From JANQKX01 sp039028695 (GTDB taxonomy: Bacteria > Pseudomonadota > Alphaproteobacteria > Kiloniellales > Kiloniellaceae): a stretch of 64,000 bases of DNA. Below the pieces are notes generated by a model, which worked only from the letters and a program-made list of their open reading frames with translations, was not told the origin of the DNA and did not search any database. Positions 43,566-52,932 of the stretch are shown here, piece after piece. Numbering within the stretch: the first letter of the stretch is position 1; every line of letters begins with the position of its first letter. The DNA lies in the NCBI GenBank assembly GCA_039028695.1, contig JBCCHN010000005.1, positions 24,403 to 88,402 on the forward strand. Direction: 5' to 3'. The position numbers were made by a program, and so were the translations under genes.

Positions 43566-45236
43566 ATGGCTGACCGCCGACTCGACAACAGCCGGGTTAT
43601 CCAAAGCCCCCGCGGAGCTGAAATTTCCGCCAAGTCCTGGCTGACCGAAGCCCCCTTGCGCATGTTGATGAACAACCTGGACAGTTCGGTAGCGGAGAAT
43701 CCACATGAATTAGTTGTATATGGCGGGATCGGCCGCGCGGCGCGAGATTGGGAATGTTTCGACACAATTGTGCGGTGTCTGCGCGACTTGGATGACGATG
43801 AAACGCTGCTGGTTCAATCGGGCAAGCCGGTCGGAGTGTTTGCCACTCACAAGGACGCCCCCCGCGTGCTGATCGCCAATTCTAACTTGGTACCCCATTG
43901 GGGGACCTGGGAGCATTTCCACAAGCTGGATAGGGCCGGTTTGATGATGTACGGCCAAATGACAGCGGGTTCATGGATCTACATCGGCAGCCAAGGCATC
44001 GTACAAGGCACCTATGAGACCTTCGTTGAAATGGGTCGTCAGCACTTCGACGGCAATCTTCGGGGAAAGTGGATTCTAACCGGCGGCTTGGGCGGCATGG
44101 GCGGTGCACAACCTCTCGCCGCCACCATGGCCGGTGCCTCCATGCTGGCCGTGGAGTGCCAACCCAGCCGCATCGAAATGCGACTGGAGACCGGCTACCT
44201 GGACACCAAGAGCGACAACCTTGATGAAGCCTTGCACATCGTCACCGATGCCTGCGCAAAGGGAGAAGCCATCTCCGTCGGCCTCCTTGGTAACGCCGCC
44301 GAGATTTACCCCGAGTTGGTCAAGCGGGGCATCACGCCCGATGCCGTGACCGATCAAACCTCCGCCCACGATCCCCTCAACGGTTACCTGCCTGCCGGCT
44401 GGTCCCTGGACCAGTGGGAGCGGCAACGAGAAAGCGATCCTGACGGTGTCATTCAAGCTGCCAAAGGATCCATGGCCGTTCAGGTTCGGGCCATGTTGGA
44501 TTTCCACAAGATGGGCATCCCTACCGTCGACTACGGCAATAATATTCGCCAGATGGCCCTGGAGATGGGCGAGGAGCACGCTTTTGATTTCCCTGGCTTT
44601 GTGCCCGCTTACATTCGACCCCTCTTTTGCCGGGGCATAGGTCCTTTCCGCTGGGCGGCTTTGAGTGGCGATCCGGAAGACATCTATAAGACGGACGCCA
44701 AGGTCAAGGAACTGATCCCGGACAATCCCCACCTACACAATTGGTTGGACATGGCCCGCGAGCGCATCCATTTCCAAGGTCTACCGGCGCGCATTTGCTG
44801 GGTCGGCCTCGGCGAGCGGGAGCGCCTTGGCCGCGCCTTCAACGCGATGGTCGCCTCCGGTGAACTTTCCGCGCCGGTGGTTATCGGCCGGGATCACCTG
44901 GACTCTGGCTCGGTAGCCAGTCCCAATCGGGAAACCGAGGGCATGCGAGACGGCTCAGACGCGGTATCCGACTGGCCCTTGCTCAATGCTCTTTTGAACA
45001 CGGCCAGCGGGGCAACGTGGGTGTCCCTTCATCATGGTGGCGGTGTCGGCATCGGTTTCTCTCAGCATGCGGGCATGGTTATCGTCTGCGACGGCAGCGA
45101 GGACGCGGATCGGCGTCTCGCGCGCGTGCTAAACAACGACCCGGCCAGCGGCGTCATGCGCCACGCCGATGCCGGCTACCAAATCGCCATCGACTGCGCC
45201 AAGGAACACGGCCTGAAACTGCCCATGGTGAAGTAA
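43566..45236 (+). CDS. hutU: Urocanate hydratase HutU
   Basis: A 556-residue urocanate hydratase, full length for the family. NAD-binding and active-site segments are clear: YGGIGRAARDWECFD, HKDAPRVLIANSNLVPHWGTWEHF, QGIVQGTYETFVEMGRQHF, TGGLGGMGGAQPLAATMAG and DQTSAHDPLNGYLPAGWS. It hydrates urocanate to 4-imidazolone-5-propionate using tightly bound NAD+. GGAG lies before the ATG. It is separated from the other hut genes by the kinase and cyclase genes but carries the same palindrome. Confidence 0.97.
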   Translation: MADRRLDNSRVIQSPRGAEISAKSWLTEAPLRMLMNNLDSSVAENPHELVVYGGIGRAARDWECFDTIVRCLRDLDDDETLLVQSGKPVGVFATHKDAPRVLIANSNLVPHWGTWEHFHKLDRAGLMMYGQMTAGSWIYIGSQGIVQGTYETFVEMGRQHFDGNLRGKWILTGGLGGMGGAQPLAATMAGASMLAVECQPSRIEMRLETGYLDTKSDNLDEALHIVTDACAKGEAISVGLLGNAAEIYPELVKRGITPDAVTDQTSAHDPLNGYLPAGWSLDQWERQRESDPDGVIQAAKGSMAVQVRAMLDFHKMGIPTVDYGNNIRQMALEMGEEHAFDFPGFVPAYIRPLFCRGIGPFRWAALSGDPEDIYKTDAKVKELIPDNPHLHNWLDMARERIHFQGLPARICWVGLGERERLGRAFNAMVASGELSAPVVIGRDHLDSGSVASPNRETEGMRDGSDAVSDWPLLNALLNTASGATWVSLHHGGGVGIGFSQHAGMVIVCDGSEDADRRLARVLNNDPASGVMRHADAGYQIAIDCAKEHGLKLPMVK

Positions 45237-45268
45237 GACGCTACAAAGAGATCTGGGGCAAAGGCAGC

Positions 45269-45757
45269 TTACTCTGCAGCGTTTGTTTGTCTCTGCCTCG
45301 GCAATGCTCCGGTGATCAAATAGCTGAAAGCCTCGACAACTTGGGCAGGCGTTCTGGCGACAGCTTTGGCCGCGGCATCGACCTCCTTGAGCGCATGGTC
45401 GTGCTCTTCAGGGTGCAGGGTGATCATGGGTTTGCCCATAGCCGCCGCGTAACCTGCATCAAAGGCTGCATTCCACTGCTTATATTTCTCGCCAAAGCGG
45501 ACAACGACGATGTCCGCCTCGGAGATCAGGGTCCCGGTGCGTATGGAATTGAGTTGGGCGCCTTTACGGTCGTGCCAGATCTTATCCGGCTCAGCACCAA
45601 AGATAACCACGCCACAGTCATCTGAATCGCCGTGGTTGGTATTCGGAGAAGTCAATTCGATGGGTAGGCCCGCCTCGGCAACCCCTTGGGTAATCACCTC
45701 ACGCCAATCGCTGTGAATTTCCCCTGAAAGATAAACGCGCCATTTCCGATCACTCAT
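45269..45757 (-). CDS. YtoQ family protein
   Basis: A 162-residue protein with a nucleoside-2-deoxyribosyltransferase-like fold: VYLSGEIHSDWREVITQGVAEAGLPIELTSPNTNHGDSDD, IRTGTLISEADIVVVRFGEKYKQWNAAFDAGYAAAMGKPMITLHPEEHDHAL. The YtoQ family is uncharacterised; the fold and the GYAAAMGKP/ADIVVVRF segments suggest a nucleotide-related hydrolase or sensor. It is convergent with hutU and shares no operon. Confidence 0.85.
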   Translation of the reverse strand: MSDRKWRVYLSGEIHSDWREVITQGVAEAGLPIELTSPNTNHGDSDDCGVVIFGAEPDKIWHDRKGAQLNSIRTGTLISEADIVVVRFGEKYKQWNAAFDAGYAAAMGKPMITLHPEEHDHALKEVDAAAKAVARTPAQVVEAFSYLITGALPRQRQTNAAE

Positions 45758-46001
45758 TTTTTTGCCCTCTGCATTTCCAAATTAGTGTTCGGTAAGTTGG
45801 CCTTTGAATAACACCGTCCGGCCAAGGAACTCAACTTTTATAGGTTTTGTTACCAAACTTACCAGTTTATGCTTCAGAGCGACAGCGCTGCTCTAGATTA
45901 TTTACATACAAAAAAGAACGCCTGCAGGAAAAGGTTTTTGGTCTTGGACAAAGTGCAAGAAGGGATTACGCCCGCTTCCGAAAACTCTTTGAGGTCGATC
46001 G

Positions 46002-46946
46002 ATGGAAAATTACAAACCAAGTGAGGCTTTAGCCAAGCAGGCTGCCGAGACGCATTTCCTTGAGCCGGTAAAAAAAGTGGACCGGTTCCCAACAGGTCTG
46101 GTCCATTATGTCTACGATGTTAGGATGGCAAAAAATCAGATTGTGGTTCGGATGTCCACGCCGGAAAATCGCCACCAACTCGCGAATGGCCTCTACTGGT
46201 TGGAGCGACTTCGTCCGCTGGGCGTGCCTTTGCCGAAGGTTGTCTTTGCCAACTTGGATGTTAACGTTCCCTATGTTCTGCTCGAACGCTTGAACGGAAG
46301 CGATCTCGGGAACATTTATGGCGACCTTACACCATCCCAAAAGAAGGATATCGCTGGCATCATAAGTAATGTTCAGGGTTTGGTCGCCCAACTCCCCCAA
46401 GGCTCTGGTTTTGGATTTGTCTCAAGCTACGAAAAGGGATTTCCACACACCTCCTGGGCCGCGGTCGTCGATCATCATTTGAGGCGCAGCAGAATACGAA
46501 TTGACTCAATTGGAGCAGTCAACAGTTCTTATGTGGACGATATCGAGAGAATTTCGCCAAAGTTTCAAAACTACTTCGACAGTATTGGGCCGACCCCCTT
46601 TCTCGACGATATAACGACGAAAAATGTTATCATTGATAATGGACGGTTTACTGGCATCGTAGACGTGGATCAGGTTTGTTTCGGCGACCCAATTTTCACC
46701 ATTGCCTTGACCCAGATGGGGTTAATGAGCGGGGGCGCCGATCTGGACTATATCGAATACTGGTGCGACGAAATCAACGCGACTGAGGCGCAACGCTCTG
46801 TTTTACAGTTCTACGCCGGCCTATTCTGCTTAGATTTCATGAGCGAAGTCGGCCAAGCTTTCAACAAAGACTCGACCGACATAGATTGGAAATGGCTGTC
46901 TTGTCTTAAATCTTGCCACGCCCAAATCATGCATCACCTGCGCTAG
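46002..46946 (+). CDS. APH-fold aminoglycoside-phosphotransferase-like kinase
   Basis: 314 residues, ATG 46002 after GAGG. A small-molecule kinase fold: HYVYDVRMAKNQIVVRMST carries the Lys strand, YVLLERLNGSDLGN is the hinge, and FLDDITTKNVIIDNGRFTGIVDVDQVCFGDP is the catalytic and Mg-binding region. The usual HxD is replaced by LDD; the Asp and the later Asn are kept, as in a subgroup of APH proteins with TTKN. The substrate is unknown; choline, homoserine or antibiotic kinases are all possible by fold. The gene is more AT-rich than its neighbours. Confidence 0.82.
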   Translation: MENYKPSEALAKQAAETHFLEPVKKVDRFPTGLVHYVYDVRMAKNQIVVRMSTPENRHQLANGLYWLERLRPLGVPLPKVVFANLDVNVPYVLLERLNGSDLGNIYGDLTPSQKKDIAGIISNVQGLVAQLPQGSGFGFVSSYEKGFPHTSWAAVVDHHLRRSRIRIDSIGAVNSSYVDDIERISPKFQNYFDSIGPTPFLDDITTKNVIIDNGRFTGIVDVDQVCFGDPIFTIALTQMGLMSGGADLDYIEYWCDEINATEAQRSVLQFYAGLFCLDFMSEVGQAFNKDSTDIDWKWLSCLKSCHAQIMHHLR

Positions 46947-46985
46947 TGCCAATCAAGAGTTATTTCTCTCGGGACCCCAACAAAA

Positions 46986-47014
46986 AAAGAGCGCCTGCCA
47001 GGCAGACGCTCTTT
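46986..47014. terminator. Bidirectional terminator between the APH-fold gene and fhs
   Basis: AAAGAGCG-C-CTGCC pairs with GGCAG-A-CGCTCTTT: an interrupted stem with A-run on one side and T-run on the other, between two convergent genes. It can serve both strands. Confidence 0.85.
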
Positions 47015-47035
47015 TATTAACGGGGCACAATGCGC

Positions 47036-48706
47036 CTAGAAGAGGCCTTCGATTTCCCCGGCATCGTTCAAGTAAATGTTGTTCGCCGCCGGGACCCTTG
47101 GAAGGCCGGGCATGGTCATGATCTCGCCGCAGATCACCACCAAGAAGCCGGCGCCCGCCGACAGCCTTACCTCGCGCACCGGGATGGTGTGGCCTGAGGG
47201 CGCGCCCTTGGCATTGGGATCGGTGGAAAAGCTGTATTGGGTCTTGGCCATGCAGACGGGAAAGTGCCCATAGTCCTTTTGCAGATCATCTATCTGCTTG
47301 GCCACCTTGGCATCCACCTGGATGTCGTCGGCGCCGTAGAGCTTCGTGGCCACGGTGCGGATCTTTTCAATGAGCGGCATGTCGTCGGGATAGATCGGCG
47401 CGAAATTGGCCGTGTCCCCATCCACCAGCTCCACCACATGGTGGGCCAGATCGATGGTACCGTCGCCCCCGTTCGCCCAGTGGCTGGCAACGATCGCCTT
47501 GCAACCCAGACCCTCAACCACCTCGGTGATGGCCGCCATTTCAGCATCTGTGTCATTGATGAACTGGTTGATGGCGACTACTACGGGTACACCATAGGAT
47601 TTTACATTGGCGATGTGCCGCGCCAGATTGGAGCAACCTTCGCGCACCGCCGCGACATTTTCATCGCCCAAGGCATCCTTTGCCACGCCGCCATGCATCT
47701 TAAGCGCCCGCACGGTTGCAACAATCACCGCCGCCTTGGGATCAAGGCCCGCCTTGCGGCACTTTATGTCGAAGAATTTCTCAGCGCCCAGGTCGGCACC
47801 AAAGCCAGCCTCGGTCACCACATAGTCCGCCAAACGCAGGGCCGTCTTAGTGGCAATCACTGAATTACAGCCGTGAGCGATGTTGGCGAAGGGACCGCCG
47901 TGCACGAAGGCCGGATTGTTCTCCAAAGTCTGCACCAAATTGGGGGCCAGGGCGTCTTTCAGCAGAACGGCCATGGGACCGGGGCCCTTCAGGTCGCGGG
48001 CATGGATGGGCTCGCGCTTGCGGGTGTAGCCGACCACCATGTTGCCGATGCGCTCGGAGAGATCGTCCAGGTCCTTGGACAGACAAAAGATGGCCATGAT
48101 CTCAGAGGCGACCACGATGTCGAAACCGTCTTCACGGGGAAAACCGTTTGCCACACCACCCAATGATACATTGATGGAGCGCAGGGCCCGATCGTTCATG
48201 TCCACGACCCGCTTGTAAGCTACGCGCCGGCTGTCGAAGCCCAGCTCGTTGCCCCAATAAATGTGGTTGTCAATCAAGGCCGCGAGCAAGTTATGGGCTA
48301 TGCCGATGGCATGAAAGTCGCCGGTGAAGTGCAGGTTGATGTCTTCCATGGGCACCACCTGGGCATAACCGCCACCGGCTGCCCCACCCTTCATGCCAAA
48401 GCACGGGCCCAGTGAAGGCTCACGCAGGCAGATCATGGCACGCTTACCGATCTTGTTCAGACCGTCGCCCAGCCCCACCGTTGTGGTTGTCTTACCCTCA
48501 CCCGCCGGAGTGGGCGTGATCGCCGTGACCAGGATCAACTTGCCCTCTGGACGATCCTGAACCTGATTGATGAAGTCAAAAGAGATCTTGGCCTTGTGAG
48601 GCCCATAGTGGAGCAGTTGGTCGGCGGGAATGTCCACCTTGGCACCCACTTGGGCAATGGGCGCCATTTGCGCTTCGCGCGCTATTTCAATATCGCTCTT
48701 GGGCAT
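47036..48706 (-). CDS. fhs: Formate-tetrahydrofolate ligase
   Basis: A 556-residue Fhs enzyme. The ATP-binding loop is TPTPAGEGKTTTTVGLGDGLN, and RAMICLREPSLGPCFGMKGGAAGGGYAQVVPMEDINLHFTGDFHAI is diagnostic. It makes 10-formyl-THF from formate, THF and ATP. GGAG lies before the ATG. In this window it sits beside hutU, whose pathway (HutF/HutG) releases formate, and 11 kb from a corrinoid/MTHFR operon, so it joins two sources of one-carbon units. It is apparently a single gene. Confidence 0.97.
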   Translation of the reverse strand: MPKSDIEIAREAQMAPIAQVGAKVDIPADQLLHYGPHKAKISFDFINQVQDRPEGKLILVTAITPTPAGEGKTTTTVGLGDGLNKIGKRAMICLREPSLGPCFGMKGGAAGGGYAQVVPMEDINLHFTGDFHAIGIAHNLLAALIDNHIYWGNELGFDSRRVAYKRVVDMNDRALRSINVSLGGVANGFPREDGFDIVVASEIMAIFCLSKDLDDLSERIGNMVVGYTRKREPIHARDLKGPGPMAVLLKDALAPNLVQTLENNPAFVHGGPFANIAHGCNSVIATKTALRLADYVVTEAGFGADLGAEKFFDIKCRKAGLDPKAAVIVATVRALKMHGGVAKDALGDENVAAVREGCSNLARHIANVKSYGVPVVVAINQFINDTDAEMAAITEVVEGLGCKAIVASHWANGGDGTIDLAHHVVELVDGDTANFAPIYPDDMPLIEKIRTVATKLYGADDIQVDAKVAKQIDDLQKDYGHFPVCMAKTQYSFSTDPNAKGAPSGHTIPVREVRLSAGAGFLVVICGEIMTMPGLPRVPAANNIYLNDAGEIEGLF

Positions 48707-48847
48707 GAAAAACTCCGGAGTTTGAGAGAGCCTGGCAGGAAATTACGCCGCCGGACCATAAGCCTATATCTTGAATCCGACAAGCCCGGGACCGGAACCG
48801 CCACCGGGCAACGACTGGTGCTTTCAATTTCCATTGCGAGCAAATGC

Positions 48848-50401
48848 TTAGTTCCAGCGTGGGTTAAAGGGCCTGGGCCTGGGAAAGCGAGACTCGTAAT
48901 CAAAGGCCGTCAGTTCCATGTGGGATCGGGTGTACTCGTTGGACGCATCCCGCCCAGGCTGATAGTCCCACGAGGTGTATTTGCCTTGCCGAAGAGACTC
49001 ACCCAAAAAGCGGCGTCGCGCCTGGTCCGCAATGACCCTTTGGCGCTGCTCTTCTGGATCCCAATGGTCTGCTGCCCGCGCGCGGAAGGCTTCCAGAGTC
49101 GCGGCATGGGCCGGGTCCGGCGCCAGATTAGCCAGCTCATTTGGGTCTGCAGCCAAATCAAAGAGCTGCTCCGGATCGCCTGGGCAGCAGGTGTACTTCA
49201 GGGCACCCTGACGCAGCATCAAAATGGGGGCGCCCGTGGCTTCGGCCATGTATTCACTTGCGGTCAGGTCCACATCGCCTGCGGCATTGCCTTGGCAAAG
49301 GGGCACTAGACTGCGCCCGTCCAGGGGGTCGACGGGCGTGGGAATGTTAGCCCCTCCATCAAGGGCAGCCAGATCCAAAAGAGTGGGCAAAATATCGACT
49401 TGAGATACAGCCTGCGGGGCCCTGCGCGGCTGGAAGCGCTGTGGCGCAGAGATGATCAAAGGCACCCGCACTGACCACTCGTAAAAGCTCATCTTGTACC
49501 AAAGGCCCCGCTCCCCCAGCATGTCGCCGTGGTCCGAGATAAAGATTACCGTGGTATCTTCTCTCAGGCCGCAATCCTCCAACGTTGCCATGAGGCGCCC
49601 CACCCATTCATCCACGTAGGAAACGTTTCCGTAGTAGGCACGACGGGCATTGCGGATCTCGTCATCGGAGACCTCTACGGCATCCACCGCAATAGCCTTT
49701 TCCAAGCGTAGGCTATGGGGATCGTTTTCTGCCGCGGCCGGCCGCGGCACGGTCGGCAAATCGATCTCCACGTCTTCATAGTGGGACCAGTGACGCTGCC
49801 GTGTGGCATAAGGATCATGGGGATGGATGAAGCTGGCCACTAGGCAAAAGGGCCGCTCGTCCGTGCTGCGCGAATAGTCGTATATCGCCCGCTGGGCTTG
49901 GGCGCCCACCTCGTCATCATAGGCAAGCTGGTTGGTAATCTCGGCGACCCCGGCTTGCTTAACGCTGGACATGTTATGGTACCACAGATCGATGCGCTCG
50001 TCGGGCTTGGTCCAATCGGGGACCCAGCCGAAGTCGGCCGGATAAATGTCTGTGGTCAAGCGCTCCTCGAAACCATGCAGCTGGTCGGCGCCGACAAAAT
50101 GCATCTTGCCGGACAGGCATGTCCGATAGCCCATGGCGCGCAGGTAATGGGCAAAAGTCGGCAAATTGCTCGGCAGGTAGGCCGCGTTGTCGTAGCCTCC
50201 ATAGCGAGAGACATAGCGCCCCGTCATGAAGGCATAGCGTCCGGGCGTGCAGAGCGGAGAATTACAATAGGCCGCATCGAACACCACCCCGTTTTCGGCC
50301 AAGCGATCGATGTGCGGCGACTTTACCTGGCGGTTGCCGTAGCAGCCCAAGGCAAAGGGGGTCAATTGATCCGCCATTAGGATGAGAAAATTGCGCGCGC
50401 T
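48848..50401 (-). CDS. betC: Choline-sulfatase-like sulfatase
   Basis: 517 residues from ATG 50401 with GAGGAGA at good spacing; the open frame runs 33 bases further upstream. It is an alkaline-phosphatase-fold sulfatase with metal ligands in LILMADQLTPFALGCYGN and FISDHGDMLGERGLW. The formylglycine site is Cys52 in LCTPGRYAFMTGRY, with CTPGR where most have CxPSR. The C-terminus, with PILMLRQGALKYTCC, DPEQLFDLAADPNEL and WDYQPGRDASNEYTRSH, resembles choline-sulfatases and supports the assignment. Choline sulfate hydrolysis would yield choline, and so glycine betaine. No betA/betB genes are in the window, so the symbol is tentative. Confidence 0.8.
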   Translation of the reverse strand, partial: SARNFLILMADQLTPFALGCYGNRQVKSPHIDRLAENGVVFDAAYCNSPLCTPGRYAFMTGRYVSRYGGYDNAAYLPSNLPTFAHYLRAMGYRTCLSGKMHFVGADQLHGFEERLTTDIYPADFGWVPDWTKPDERIDLWYHNMSSVKQAGVAEITNQLAYDDEVGAQAQRAIYDYSRSTDERPFCLVASFIHPHDPYATRQRHWSHYEDVEIDLPTVPRPAAAENDPHSLRLEKAIAVDAVEVSDDEIRNARRAYYGNVSYVDEWVGRLMATLEDCGLREDTTVIFISDHGDMLGERGLWYKMSFYEWSVRVPLIISAPQRFQPRRAPQAVSQVDILPTLLDLAALDGGANIPTPVDPLDGRSLVPLCQGNAAGDVDLTASEYMAEATGAPILMLRQGALKYTCCPGDPEQLFDLAADPNELANLAPDPAHAATLEAFRARAADHWDPEEQRQRVIADQARRRFLGESLRQGKYTSWDYQPGRDASNEYTRSHMELTAFDYESRFPRPRPFNPRWN

Positions 50402-50637
50402 CATTTCAACAGTTCTCCTCGGGCCCTGTGCCATTCGATCGTTTCCCAGGCCCAGCCCAAAAACCTAGGATATCCAACAAAAATTAGATCGATCTGTGCC
50501 GCAACGCGACGACCTTACCTCCACCATTTGAAGGTAACGGGATGCCTTGTCAATCAGGCGATGTCGCCACTATCAAGTTTTCGTTTGACGCAATTTTTGA
50601 GGTCTCTTTCCGCCAAAAGGCTGATAGAGTTAGTTTT

Positions 50638-51396
50638 ATGAGACTTGGCTTTTTTCGTCCCGCCCGAGCGGCCGTCCTCGGATTAACGTTTTTCTTGCCG
50701 CGGGCCGAACCGGCAGCGGCCGCGACCGAGGTATTTGTCGAGCTGGTTTTAGCCGTCGACTGTTCCTCCAGCGTCAACAAGGCAGAGTTTGAGCTGCAGA
50801 TGCGGGGCTTGGCCGAGGCCTTTGCCCACCCGAGCATTCACGCGGCTTTGGAGCAAGCAGGCACAAAGGGGATTGCTGTCGCGCTTTTGCAATGGTCCGG
50901 TGAAGGCGCCCAGTCAAAGGCGATCGACTGGCATCACATCACCGATGCCGCCTCGTCCATGGCCTTTGCGGAAATCTTAAACCAAACCCCGCGCTATATT
51001 GCCGGCGGCGCGACGGCTCTGGGTGATGCCATCCTGGAATCAGTCGCTTGGATCCATAGCAACGATTTTATCGGCGAGCGGCAGGTCATTGATGTGTCGG
51101 GGGATGGCCGCGCCAATCAAGGCGAGGGCGCGGCGGTGGCCCGTTCCAAGGCTCTAAAGACGGGCATCGTGGTTAACGGCTTAGCCATCCTTAATGAAGA
51201 ACCCCGGCTGGCTGAGTACTATGTGGCCGGTGTCATCGGCGGACCCGGCTCGTTTCTGATTACCGCAGACGACTTCGAAGACTTCGCCCGGGCCATGCGC
51301 AAGAAAATCTTTTTTGAGATCACAGGTCCTCCTATCGCTGGGATCGACCCTGGCAATCCCGACCCGAATGGACGCGACCTGGCCTATCGGGAATAA
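50638..51396 (+). CDS. DUF1194 exported VWA-type protein
   Basis: 252 residues from ATG 50638; the open frame begins further upstream at 50542. A signal peptide (RAAVLGLTFFLPRAEPAAA) is followed by a VWA-like fold: VELVLAVDCSSSVNKAEFELQMRGLAEAF supplies a DxSxS metal site, then TPRYIAGGATALGDAILES and RQVIDVSGDGRANQGE. This is DUF1194, common in alphaproteobacteria and without established function. It is a single gene in the gap between the sulfatase and the DAO-type gene. Confidence 0.87.
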   Translation: MRLGFFRPARAAVLGLTFFLPRAEPAAAATEVFVELVLAVDCSSSVNKAEFELQMRGLAEAFAHPSIHAALEQAGTKGIAVALLQWSGEGAQSKAIDWHHITDAASSMAFAEILNQTPRYIAGGATALGDAILESVAWIHSNDFIGERQVIDVSGDGRANQGEGAAVARSKALKTGIVVNGLAILNEEPRLAEYYVAGVIGGPGSFLITADDFEDFARAMRKKIFFEITGPPIAGIDPGNPDPNGRDLAYRE

Positions 51397-51541
51397 GGCC
51401 CGCTTCCGCCTTGAAAACCCCCGGTTCCTGTCGACTGGCCATCACGCGAGGTCGCATGGACGATAAGTACGGCACCCCAAGCGACCCTATAGTCGGCAAT
51501 CGGATAAACAACTGGGGCGCAGCTCGCCTGCGATTACAACC

Positions 51542-52885
51542 ATGGCAATGCCCACAAAAGCTCGATTCGTCATCATTGGTGCCGGCATCCACGGCCTCTC
51601 CACGGCTTGGCATCTCGCAGAAGCGCTAAAGGCCAGCGGACAAGGCAGCGGCGAGGACGTGCTCGTCATCGATAAGACAGGCATCGCGGCGGGGGCCAGC
51701 GGCATCGCCTGCGGTGTGGTGCGCAACAACTACTTCCAACCCGCCATGCGCGAGCTCATGGCTCAATGTGTAGAGGTTTGGGAAAGCGATCGGGAGGCCT
51801 TCAGCTATCACCCAGTGGGCTACATGCAAATCAGCCCGGAATCCATGCACGCAGATATCTGCACCATCTACGAGCAGCAAAAGGCCATTGGTTATGAATC
51901 GACGCTGGTCGAGGGCACGGATGACTGTATGTCCTATATGCAGGGCATCCTGCACGACTGGCAGGCCAAGGGGATCACCTCGGTGCTGCACGAGAAAAAG
52001 GGCGGTTATGCCAATAACACGGCTGCCATCTATGGCCTGGCCGGTAAGGCTGAGGCCGAAGGCGTGCGCATTCTGACCGGCGTCACCGTTACCGGGTTTG
52101 AGCAGGGTCATAATTCGGATGCAGTCACGGCCGTAGAGACGGATCGTGGCAAAATCGAATGCGAGCAGGTCGTGGTCGGCGTCGGCCCTTGGGTAAACCA
52201 AATCTGGAACATGCTGGAGCTGCCCAAGTCAGTGGACATTAAGGGCAAGGATGGGCAGATGCATCGCGATATTCCCACCTGGCGCTATTGGTGCCTGGAA
52301 GAAGGTGTGCTGGGCGTCGATCCGGATTTCCAAAAGACCAATGACGGCAGCATGCCGCCGGTCATCCATGTGGATTGCGACGAGCCGCTTTATTCTGACG
52401 TGGACGGCTCGCTTATTACCGATCAAATGTGGGGGATCTACTACAAACCCGACTTTCATTTTCATGGGGTCCAGGGCGGCGCCATGCCTTATGTGGTGGA
52501 AACCCCCGTCGATGAGGTCAAAATCGATCCCTACGGACCGGAGTCGGACGAGTTCATTGTGGACGAAAACTTTGCCCATATGTGGTGCTCGGCCCTAGCC
52601 TTTTGCCAAAAACGCTTCGAGGGCCAGATCAGCAAATATAAAAACGAGCCCTCAGGCGGCTTGGGATGCTTTACCCCGGACTCCTTCCCCGTCTTCGACC
52701 GCTTCCGGGACAATGTTTACGTTATCGCCGACTCAAATCACGGCTACAAGATGATCGGTGTGGGCAAGCTGGTGGCCCAGGAATTGGTCAATGGCAGTTC
52801 GGCCTTGCTAGAGCCTTTCCGCTTTTCCCGCTTCGCAGAGGGCAAGCTGCATCCGGTCAGCAATAGCCCCTACCCCTGGTCTTAA
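51542..52885 (+). CDS. FAD-dependent DAO-family oxidoreductase
   Basis: 447 residues, DAO superfamily. It has the FAD Rossmann motif FVIIGAGIHGLSTAWHLAEAL, DVLVIDKTGIAAGASGIACGVVRNN, a second nucleotide strand VVVGVGPWVNQIWNMLELP and the FAD-contacting C-terminus VYVIADSNHGYKMIGVGKLVAQEL. It resembles sarcosine or dimethylglycine dehydrogenase-type subunits that oxidise N-methyl amines. No THF-binding aminomethyl-transfer domain is present, so electrons would pass to oxygen or an electron-transfer protein. A partner in methylated-amine breakdown is plausible given the sulfatase, the MttB-family gene and the C1 operon, but the substrate is not known. Confidence 0.87.
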   Translation: MAMPTKARFVIIGAGIHGLSTAWHLAEALKASGQGSGEDVLVIDKTGIAAGASGIACGVVRNNYFQPAMRELMAQCVEVWESDREAFSYHPVGYMQISPESMHADICTIYEQQKAIGYESTLVEGTDDCMSYMQGILHDWQAKGITSVLHEKKGGYANNTAAIYGLAGKAEAEGVRILTGVTVTGFEQGHNSDAVTAVETDRGKIECEQVVVGVGPWVNQIWNMLELPKSVDIKGKDGQMHRDIPTWRYWCLEEGVLGVDPDFQKTNDGSMPPVIHVDCDEPLYSDVDGSLITDQMWGIYYKPDFHFHGVQGGAMPYVVETPVDEVKIDPYGPESDEFIVDENFAHMWCSALAFCQKRFEGQISKYKNEPSGGLGCFTPDSFPVFDRFRDNVYVIADSNHGYKMIGVGKLVAQELVNGSSALLEPFRFSRFAEGKLHPVSNSPYPWS

Positions 52886-52895
52886 ATCGAACAAT

Positions 52896-52923
52896 GGGCG
52901 TCCCGCTTATACGCGGGGCGTCC
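52896..52923. terminator. Hairpin between the DAO-type and GST genes
   Basis: GGGCGTCCCGC and GCGGGGCGTCC form an 11-pair stem with two G-U pairs around loop TTATAC, just after the DAO-type stop and before the convergent GST stop. There is no T-run, so it may act as a weak or Rho-assisted terminator. Confidence 0.55.
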
Positions 52924-52932
52924 GTTGCTCTC

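Noticed and set aside
43712..43721. AGTTGTATAT within hutU, similar to the hut operator
   Set aside because: Only a half site and within coding sequence; the other half does not match.
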